7,372 bases of DNA from Pseudomonadota bacterium (GTDB lineage: Bacteria; Pseudomonadota; Alphaproteobacteria; Rhizobiales; Hyphomicrobiaceae), in assembly GCA_023426855.1 (NCBI GenBank), contig JAEZBU010000208.1, positions 1 through 7,372 on the forward strand, in the 5' to 3' direction. The position numbers and the translations under genes are program-made. Shown here piece after piece: positions 1 through 4,977 of the stretch (its first letter is position 1; every line of letters starts with the position of its first letter). Below the pieces are notes generated by a model. It searched no databases. It was not told the DNA's origin and was given only the letters and a program-made list of their open reading frames with translations.

Positions 1-392
1 TGAAGCAGTTGCCGCTTGTGCTGACGCGCATTTCCGAAATCTGCGGCGGTCATGGCTTGCGCGTCGCCAATATCTTCCACGCCGGCGACGGCAACCTGCA
101 CCCGCTGATCCTCTACAATGCCAATGACCCCGCCGAGGTCGAAAAGGCGGAACTCGCGGGCGCCGATATTCTCAAGCTGTGCGTCGATGTCGGTGGCTGC
201 CTCACGGGCGAGCACGGCGTCGGCATCGAAAAGCGCGACCTGATGCGCCACCAATACAATGAGGTCGATCTCACCGTGCAGATGCGGATCAAGACGATCT
301 TCGATCCCGAATGGCTGCTCAATCCGGCCAAGGTGTTCCCGCTGAATGACAAGCTGGAAGCCGGCGCGGGCGTACGCGGAGGGCAGGCATAA
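1..392 (+). CDS. glcD: Glycolate oxidase FAD-linked subunit GlcD, 3' end only
   Basis: This is the C-terminal 129 or so residues of GlcD, the flavoprotein subunit that oxidises glycolate to glyoxylate in the GlcDEF complex. The frame is open from base 3 to the TAA at 390-392; the 5' part lies outside the window. The fragment belongs to the FAD-oxidase C-terminal domain of the vanillyl-alcohol-oxidase-type flavoproteins. It shows HAGDGNLHP at 78-104 and GEHGVG at 207-224, two motifs near the flavin and substrate site. The family's terminal signature FDPEWLLNPAKVFP lies close to the end. The stop overlaps the glcE start by one base, which implies translational coupling. D-lactate dehydrogenases share this domain, but the glcE and glcF genes downstream make GlcD the best call. 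Confidence 0.93.
   Translation, partial: KQLPLVLTRISEICGGHGLRVANIFHAGDGNLHPLILYNANDPAEVEKAELAGADILKLCVDVGGCLTGEHGVGIEKRDLMRHQYNEVDLTVQMRIKTIFDPEWLLNPAKVFPLNDKLEAGAGVRGGQA
378..383 (+). promoter_or_regulatory. Strong Shine-Dalgarno site for glcE
   Basis: GGAGGG lies inside the end of glcD, 8 nt before the glcE ATG at 392. It supports that start over later in-frame ones and allows efficient reinitiation after the overlapping glcD stop. Confidence 0.7.
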
Positions 393-1612
393 TGGTCGCT
401 ACTGCCCGTCCCGCCGCTGAGTGGGAACTCGCCAGCCTGATCGTCAACGCCGCCGAACGCGGCCGTCCGGTCGAAGTCGCAGGGGCTGGCACCAAGCGCG
501 GCGTCGGCCGCGCTGTCGATGCGTCTGTCGTCATCTCGACCACCGGCATGAACGGCATCACGCTGTATGAGCCGACCGAACTCGTCATGTCGGCGCTGGC
601 TGGTACGCCGGTCGCCAAGGTTGAAGCGGAACTGGCAGCGCGTGGCCAGATGCTGCCGTTCGAGCCGATCGACCTCGGCCCGGTAATGGGACAGGAGGCA
701 GGACGCGGCACCATCGGCGCGGTTTTTGCCACCAATCTCTCCGGCGCGCGCCGCGTCGCGACGGGAGCCGCACGCGATCATCTGCTCGGTGTACGCGCCA
801 TCAACGGTCGCGGCGAGACGTTCAAGTCCGGCGGTCGCGTGCTGAAGAATGTCACCGGTTATGACGTTGCGCGTGGTCTGGCGGGAAGCTGGGGCACGCT
901 GGCGGTGATGACGGAAGTCACCTTCAAGGTGGTGCCGCGGCCGGAGCGGACCGCGACGCTGATTTTCTCCGGCCTGACCGATGAGATCGCCGCCGAAGTC
1001 ATGTGCAAGGCGATGGCGACGTCGTATGAGGTGTCCGGCGCGGTGCACTTGCCGGCTGACATGGTGGCGCGGCTGAGGACAGCCGACGTTGCCGCGCCCG
1101 ATACCGCCATCACCGCGCTGCGCATCGAGAATCTCGCCACGTTCGTGGGCCACCGCTGCGGCAAGCTGATCGAAAGCCTTGCGGTCTACGGCACCGCGAG
1201 CCTGATCGACGAGGCGAAGTCGCTGTCGTTCTGGGAGGAACTGCGTCAGCTCTCGGTGCTGCAGGAAAGCACCAAACCGCTGTGGCGAATCTCGACCACG
1301 CCGCTGGCCGGCCCCAAGGTGGTGACCGCCATCAGCCGCTATATGAAGGTCGAGGCCTTCTACGATTGGGCTGGCGGACTGATCTGGCTGCAGGTGCCGG
1401 AGTCGGCTGATGCCGGTGCCACTGACATCCGTCGCGTGATTGCGCAGCACGGTGGGCATGCCACGCTGATCCGTGCCGATGAGCAAGTGCGCGCGGCCGT
1501 GGGTGTGTTCCAGCCGCTCGAACCGGGCATCGACCGTCTGAGCCGCAGATTGAAGGCGACGTTCGATCCGGCCGGTGTGCTGAATCCGGGTCGCATGTAC
1601 GCTGCTGTTTGA
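392..1612 (+). CDS. glcE: Glycolate oxidase FAD-binding subunit GlcE
   Basis: GlcE is the second flavin-domain subunit of glycolate oxidase and is required with GlcD and GlcF for glycolate-to-glyoxylate oxidation. The protein has 406 residues, somewhat longer than the roughly 350 of E. coli GlcE. An FAD-binding type 4 (PCMH) domain spans about residues 10-185. It contains AGAGTKRGVGR at 30-40, GTIGAVFATNLSG at 107-119, the pyrophosphate-contact region GGRVLKNVTGYDV around 148-159, and a GSWGTLAVMTEVTFK segment around 165-179. The C-terminus keeps the FDPAGVLNPGRM signature at 391-402. The ATG shares its A with the glcD stop and has GGAGGG 8 nt upstream. The C-terminal half is more weakly conserved than in GlcD, as is usual for GlcE. 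The identification is secure from family motifs plus gene order. Confidence 0.94.
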   Translation: MVATARPAAEWELASLIVNAAERGRPVEVAGAGTKRGVGRAVDASVVISTTGMNGITLYEPTELVMSALAGTPVAKVEAELAARGQMLPFEPIDLGPVMGQEAGRGTIGAVFATNLSGARRVATGAARDHLLGVRAINGRGETFKSGGRVLKNVTGYDVARGLAGSWGTLAVMTEVTFKVVPRPERTATLIFSGLTDEIAAEVMCKAMATSYEVSGAVHLPADMVARLRTADVAAPDTAITALRIENLATFVGHRCGKLIESLAVYGTASLIDEAKSLSFWEELRQLSVLQESTKPLWRISTTPLAGPKVVTAISRYMKVEAFYDWAGGLIWLQVPESADAGATDIRRVIAQHGGHATLIRADEQVRAAVGVFQPLEPGIDRLSRRLKATFDPAGVLNPGRMYAAV

Positions 1613-1640
1613 GCCTGCCGAAAGCGGGACACGAGGACTT

Positions 1641-3014
1641 ATGCAAACGAACTTCACGCCACAGCAGCTCGCCGATCCGCGCATCGCGGAGGTCGATTCC
1701 ATTCTCCGGCGCTGCGTCCACTGCGGGTTCTGTACCGCCGTGTGCTCGACCTATGTCCTGCTCGGCGATGAGCGCGATTCTCCGCGCGGCCGCATCTACA
1801 TGATGAAGGACATGTTCGAGCAGGAGGCGGATGCCAGCCCTGAGATCGTGCATCATGTCGATCGCTGCCTGTCGTGCCTGTCGTGCATGACGACCTGCCC
1901 TGGCGGCGTGGACTACATGCATCTGGTCGATCGCGCGCGCGTCCACATCGAGGAAACCGGCCAGCGTTCGTTCAAGAGCCGTCTGGTGCGCCGGATGCTG
2001 GCGGAAGTCGTGCCATATCCGAACCGCTTCCGCATGGCGCTGAAGGCTGCGCCGCTCGGCGCGCCATTCACCGGCGTGATGCGCCGCGTGGGCCTGAAAG
2101 AGCTGGCGGCGATGATCGAGCTGGCGCCGAAGAAGGCCGTCGGAACGCCCAAATACAACGGCCCCGGCACGGCGGCGACGCATGGCGAACGCAAGGGCCG
2201 GGTGATCATGCTGGCCGGGTGCGCGCAGCAGGTGCTGCGTCCGGAGATCAACGACGCAACCATTCGCCTGCTGGCGCGGCGCGGCGTTGACGTCGAAGTC
2301 GCGGCCGGCTCGGGCTGCTGCGGCGCGCTGGTGCATCATATGGGCCGCGAGGCCGAGGCGATCGAGTTTGCTAAGCGCAACGTCGATGCGTGGTCAAAGC
2401 TGATCAGCCGCGGACAGGTCGATGCCATCGTCATCAATGCGTCGGGCTGCGGTACGACCGTGAAGGATTACGGGCATATGCTGGCTGGCGTCGAAGGCTA
2501 CGCCGAACGTGCCAAGCAGATCGCCGATCTCACCAAGGATGTGACGGAGTTTCTGTCCGAATATGATCTCGGCCCGCCGAAGCGCTGGTCATCGCTACGG
2601 GTGGCCTATCATTCCGCCTGTTCGATGCAGCACGGCCAGCGCATCACCGAGGAGCCGAAGCAGCTACTGCGCGATGCGGGCTTCACCGTGATGGATGTGC
2701 CGGAGGGGCATATCTGTTGTGGCTCGGCTGGAACCTACAACATCCTGCAGCCCGATCTCGCGCGTGAGCTTCGTGACCGCAAGGTCAATAACATCCTGTC
2801 GACAAAGCCGGATCTGGTGGCGGCTGGAAACATCGGCTGCATTTCGCAGATCGGACCGGGTATGGACGTGCCGATCGTGCACACCATCGAACTGCTGGAT
2901 TGGGCTTACGGCGGGCCGGTGCCGCGCGGGCTGGAGGCGTTCGAGGAATTCGTCAGCGACGTGCCGGAGCCACAGAGGCCGAAGCGTTCGGTTCAGGACT
3001 ACCTGCGGGCCTGA
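1641..3014 (+). CDS. glcF: Glycolate oxidase iron-sulfur subunit GlcF
   Basis: GlcF carries electrons from the GlcD/GlcE flavins towards the quinone pool. The protein has 457 residues, against about 407 in E. coli. An N-terminal two-[4Fe-4S] ferredoxin domain has cysteines C25, C28, C31, C35 and C76, C79, C82, C86. Two CCG (heterodisulfide-reductase-like) domains follow, with Cys-Cys-Gly at 226-228 and 359-361. The first CCG domain also has an SGCGTT motif and the second an IGCISQIG segment. The invariant-looking DSPRGRIYMMKD block lies at 46-57. Residue 36, after the fourth cysteine, is Ser where GlcF proteins usually have Pro (CPTY). The ATG has GAGG at 1633-1636, 4 nt upstream, and lies 28 nt after glcE. 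No transmembrane segment is evident, so the complex is probably peripheral on the inner face of the membrane. Confidence 0.95.
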   Translation: MQTNFTPQQLADPRIAEVDSILRRCVHCGFCTAVCSTYVLLGDERDSPRGRIYMMKDMFEQEADASPEIVHHVDRCLSCLSCMTTCPGGVDYMHLVDRARVHIEETGQRSFKSRLVRRMLAEVVPYPNRFRMALKAAPLGAPFTGVMRRVGLKELAAMIELAPKKAVGTPKYNGPGTAATHGERKGRVIMLAGCAQQVLRPEINDATIRLLARRGVDVEVAAGSGCCGALVHHMGREAEAIEFAKRNVDAWSKLISRGQVDAIVINASGCGTTVKDYGHMLAGVEGYAERAKQIADLTKDVTEFLSEYDLGPPKRWSSLRVAYHSACSMQHGQRITEEPKQLLRDAGFTVMDVPEGHICCGSAGTYNILQPDLARELRDRKVNNILSTKPDLVAAGNIGCISQIGPGMDVPIVHTIELLDWAYGGPVPRGLEAFEEFVSDVPEPQRPKRSVQDYLRA

Positions 3015-3028
3015 CCGTTGGTCGCGCT

Positions 3029-3056
3029 TTGCTGATCACGCGGCGGCTCCTATCTT
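3029..3056 (+). promoter_or_regulatory. Candidate promoter for the Pnkp-like phosphatase gene
   Basis: TTGCTG (3029-3034) and TATCTT (3051-3056) are separated by 16 nt, which would start transcription near 3063 and give a leader of about 57 nt. The match to a sigma-70-type promoter is partial. Readthrough from glcF is an equally good explanation for expression of the next gene. Confidence 0.3.
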
Positions 3057-3065
3057 TTCGTCAGT

Positions 3066-3091
3066 CCTGGATCGCAGTCGTTCGATCCAGG
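3066..3091 (+). terminator. 9-bp perfect hairpin between glcF and the phosphatase gene
   Basis: CCTGGATCG (3066-3074) and CGATCCAGG (3083-3091) are exact inverted complements around an 8-nt loop, 51 nt after the glcF stop and 28 nt before the next start. No run of T follows on either strand, so it is not a textbook intrinsic terminator. It could be a weak glc terminator or an mRNA-stabilising structure, or a 5' leader structure of the next gene if the candidate promoter at 3029-3056 is used. Confidence 0.4.
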
Positions 3092-3119
3092 CGACCCAAC
3101 CTCAGAGACAGCCCGCGCC

Positions 3120-4292
3120 GTGGACCTCACCATCCCCGATTTTTGTCTCGTTGCCGTCGTGGCGTTGCACGAGCCGGAGGCCGAGGATTTCCTGCGGCAG
3201 CATTTCGCGCCGGATGAGATCGTGCCTGTGCGGTCGGTGGATTGGCCCGACAAGGTTTCGGAGAAGCTTGCTCGCCGCGAACTTGTGGCGATCAACGGCA
3301 GCGGCATGTCATCGGCTGATCGCACGGTTCTCCTGCGTTGCGCGAAAAAGGCATACGCGCGCGGCGTCGCCATCGTGATTGCGGATCGCGGCAAATTCGG
3401 CGCGCAGGCAACGCGCGGATTGGAGCGGCTGGGGTTCCGCGCCGTGCACACGGTGCGGATAGAGGATGTGCCCCATGTCCGCATTGCCCGGGAGAGATTG
3501 CCGGTCGATCTGCGCCACGAGCATGGGTCGTTCGACATCATTGGCGACGTGCATGGCTGTGCCGACGAGCTGGAGTTGCTGTTGGCGCGGCTGGGTTATC
3601 GTGTCGCTTTAGAAGGCGAGGGCGCGAACCGGGTGGCGCACGTCGAAGCCCCGGCCGGACGCCGCGCGATCTTCGTCGGTGATTTCGTCGATCGCGGACC
3701 GCGGTCGCCCGACGTCATGCGGATCGTCATGGCACTGACGGCGCGTGGCGAGGCACTGAGCGTTCCCGGCAATCACGATGCGAAATTCCTGCGCTGGCTG
3801 TACGGAAACAACGTTCAGCTCACGCACGGCCTCGACCGCACTGTGCGGCAGTTCCTGGGTGAAGGAATTCCGTTCCGACACGCAGTCCGCGACTTCTTTA
3901 CGCGATTGCCCAACCACCTCTGGCTGGAGGGCGGGCGGCTGGTCGTGGCGCACGCCGGCATCAAGGAGGACATGATCGGCCGCAATGCCCATGGGGTGCG
4001 CGAATTCTGCCTGTATGGCGATACGGACGGCGATAAGGACGATGCCGGCCTTGCCGTCAGGTATCATTGGGCCGTCGATTACGCCGGACAGACAGCCATC
4101 GTCTATGGCCACACGCCGCTGGCAGAGGTGGCCTGGGTCAACAACACGCTGTGCGTCGATACCGGGTGCTGTTTTGGCGGCGCACTCACTGCGCTCAGGT
4201 GGCCGGAGCGGGAAGTCGTGTCGGTCCCGGCGAAAGAAGTCTACGCAACTCGTGGGCGACCCTTCGGCCATCCTGGATTGCGACCACGGTAA
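3120..4292 (+). CDS. Pnkp-like calcineurin-type phosphatase with degenerate N-terminal kinase module
   Basis: This 390-residue protein has a complete metallophosphoesterase domain (about 137-370) preceded by a reduced P-loop-kinase-like region (about 1-115). Phosphatase motifs are GDVHG (D143, H145), GDFVDRG (D188, D191, R192), GNHD (N218, H219), AHAG (H278), GHTP (H331) and DTGC (D347). FDIIGDVHGCADELE and TALRWPEREVVSVPA are typical of the phosphatase module of bacterial polynucleotide kinase-phosphatase, a 2',3' RNA and DNA end-healing enzyme. The N-terminus (LTIPDFCLVAVV...RQHFAPDEI) resembles the start of the Pnkp kinase, but the GxxGxGKS/T loop is replaced by ALHEPEAED at 15-23. The C-terminal ligase module is absent. 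The GTG start is the first possible one after an in-frame TGA at 3033 and gives the family-like MDLTIP beginning; SD is weak (AGAGA, 3104-3108). A nucleic-acid-end, nucleotide or protein phosphatase role is possible; the substrate is unknown. Confidence 0.85.
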   Translation: MDLTIPDFCLVAVVALHEPEAEDFLRQHFAPDEIVPVRSVDWPDKVSEKLARRELVAINGSGMSSADRTVLLRCAKKAYARGVAIVIADRGKFGAQATRGLERLGFRAVHTVRIEDVPHVRIARERLPVDLRHEHGSFDIIGDVHGCADELELLLARLGYRVALEGEGANRVAHVEAPAGRRAIFVGDFVDRGPRSPDVMRIVMALTARGEALSVPGNHDAKFLRWLYGNNVQLTHGLDRTVRQFLGEGIPFRHAVRDFFTRLPNHLWLEGGRLVVAHAGIKEDMIGRNAHGVREFCLYGDTDGDKDDAGLAVRYHWAVDYAGQTAIVYGHTPLAEVAWVNNTLCVDTGCCFGGALTALRWPEREVVSVPAKEVYATRGRPFGHPGLRPR

Positions 4293-4320
4293 AGTGATCA
4301 ATAGGTCATTTCAGGCCCGA

Positions 4321-4349
4321 TTGACCAATTTTGAGGCACGTGACTAGGT
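4321..4349 (+). promoter_or_regulatory. Candidate promoter for the doxX-like gene
   Basis: TTGACC (4321-4326) is a near-perfect -35 element. CTAGGT (4344-4349), 17 nt on, is a partial match to the alphaproteobacterial -10 pattern. The predicted start near 4356 leaves a leader of about 28 nt before the ATG at 4385. The 92-nt gap after the phosphatase gene makes a separate promoter plausible. Confidence 0.35.
4329..4339 (+). repeat. 11-bp direct repeat, copy 1 (upstream of doxX-like gene)
   Basis: TTTTGAGGCAC occurs here, between the candidate -35 and -10 elements of the doxX-like gene, and again exactly at 4957-4967 upstream of hisS. The bases on either side differ between copies. Confidence 0.4.
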
Positions 4350-4384
4350 GGGCGCGCGATAAAACACACCATAACTGGGGGTTC

Positions 4385-4798
4385 ATGATGCAATCGGGAT
4401 CGCAGGATCTAGTCGCTCTAATCGGACGAATTCTCGTCGTCGGCCTGTTTCTTGTCGGCGGTTGGGGCAAAATCAACGGCCTGGATGGCACTGCAGGGTA
4501 TATCGCCTCTAAGAACCTGCCGATGCCGCAGGTTCTGGCAATCGGCGCCGCTGTTGTCGAGCTGGTCGCGCCTGTTCTCATCATTATCGGTTTCAAGACG
4601 CGCCTGGCAGCGCTGGTGCTCGCCGCGTTCACGCTGGCTGCCACCGTATTGTTCCATGATTTCTGGAACATCGCCGAGACCGGTCCGCGCATGCAGCAGT
4701 ACATGATGTTCTCCAAGAACACGGGCATCCTGGGTGGCCTGCTGATGATAGTCGCCTTCGGAGCCGGTCGCTTCAGCATCGACGGCCGCAAGTCTTAA
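4385..4798 (+). CDS. DoxX-family integral membrane protein
   Basis: This is a 137-residue protein of the DoxX family, small four-helix inner-membrane proteins. Some members belong to terminal quinol oxidases or to redox and thiol-stress membrane complexes, but most have no defined role. Likely membrane segments are residues 8-26, 49-69, 73-91 and 112-128. Family-like features are R15 in helix 1, the FLVGGWGKI end of helix 1 (22-30), E59 inside helix 2, and HDFW at 91-94 after helix 3. I chose the ATG at 4385. The adjacent ATG at 4388 is equally likely because the G-rich SD (4377-4381) is better spaced from it. A TTG at 4331 would add 18 hydrophilic residues unlike the family and lacks an SD. 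The gene appears to be a single-gene unit, with a candidate promoter before it and a hairpin after it. Confidence 0.87.
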   Translation: MMQSGSQDLVALIGRILVVGLFLVGGWGKINGLDGTAGYIASKNLPMPQVLAIGAAVVELVAPVLIIIGFKTRLAALVLAAFTLAATVLFHDFWNIAETGPRMQQYMMFSKNTGILGGLLMIVAFGAGRFSIDGRKS

Positions 4799-4806
4799 CG
4801 CTTTCT

Positions 4807-4836
4807 GCGGGAACGGGCCCGGGTGCCCGTTCCTGC
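4807..4836 (+). terminator. Terminator-like hairpin after the doxX-like gene
   Basis: GGAACGGGC (4810-4818) pairs perfectly with GCCCGTTCC (4825-4833) around a 6-nt loop. The stem extends to 12 pairs (4807-4818 with 4825-4836) through one G-U wobble. It begins 8 nt after the stop codon and is very GC-rich. The U-tract is poor (TCCTGCGCTT), so termination may be incomplete or Rho-assisted. Confidence 0.55.
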
Positions 4837-4905
4837 GCTTCGCATGATCGCCGGGACCAGCGCTTCCCGGCGCCGTGACCGATTAACATTTGCTGCACCC
4901 GCCCT

Positions 4906-4933
4906 TTGCCCTTGCCGCGCTGTTCGCTATAAG
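4906..4933 (+). promoter_or_regulatory. Candidate promoter for hisS-hisZ
   Basis: TTGCCC (4906-4911), a 16-nt spacer and TATAAG (4928-4933) form a reasonable housekeeping promoter. The predicted start is near 4940 and the leader about 38 nt. It sits after the doxX hairpin in a 179-nt gap that contains no gene I can support. Confidence 0.45.
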
Positions 4934-4956
4934 GCCGCAACACAAACGCTTCGGCC

Positions 4957-4967
4957 TTTTGAGGCAC
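4957..4967 (+). repeat. 11-bp direct repeat, copy 2 (hisS leader)
   Basis: This second exact copy of TTTTGAGGCAC lies in the predicted hisS leader, 10 nt before the ATG, and includes the GAGG that is the only SD-like stretch there. Part of the resemblance could simply reflect that function. Confidence 0.4.
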
Positions 4968-4977
4968 TTAACGCGAC

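Noticed and set aside
113..2339. Long minus-strand frames (529 and 335 codons) opposite the glc genes
   Set aside because: They overlap each other and well-supported glcD, glcE and glcF; their products are Arg/His/Ala-rich with no family motif, typical of GC-driven shadow frames.
4304..4326. GGTCA...TGACC inverted repeat before the doxX-like gene
   Set aside because: Only 5 bp per arm with a 13-nt gap and no extension; easily chance, and the right arm is simply the -35 candidate.
4331..4384. TTG start giving an 18-residue N-terminal extension to the DoxX-like protein
   Set aside because: The added stretch is charged and unlike DoxX N-termini, overlaps the candidate -10, and has no SD. The ATG pair at 4385/4388 has a G-rich SD.
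4293..4384. Possible remnant of a Pnkp ligase domain after the phosphatase stop, caused by a frameshift
   Set aside because: The gap is only 92 nt, contains no ligase-like motif in any frame, and the upstream protein ends naturally after the phosphatase domain.
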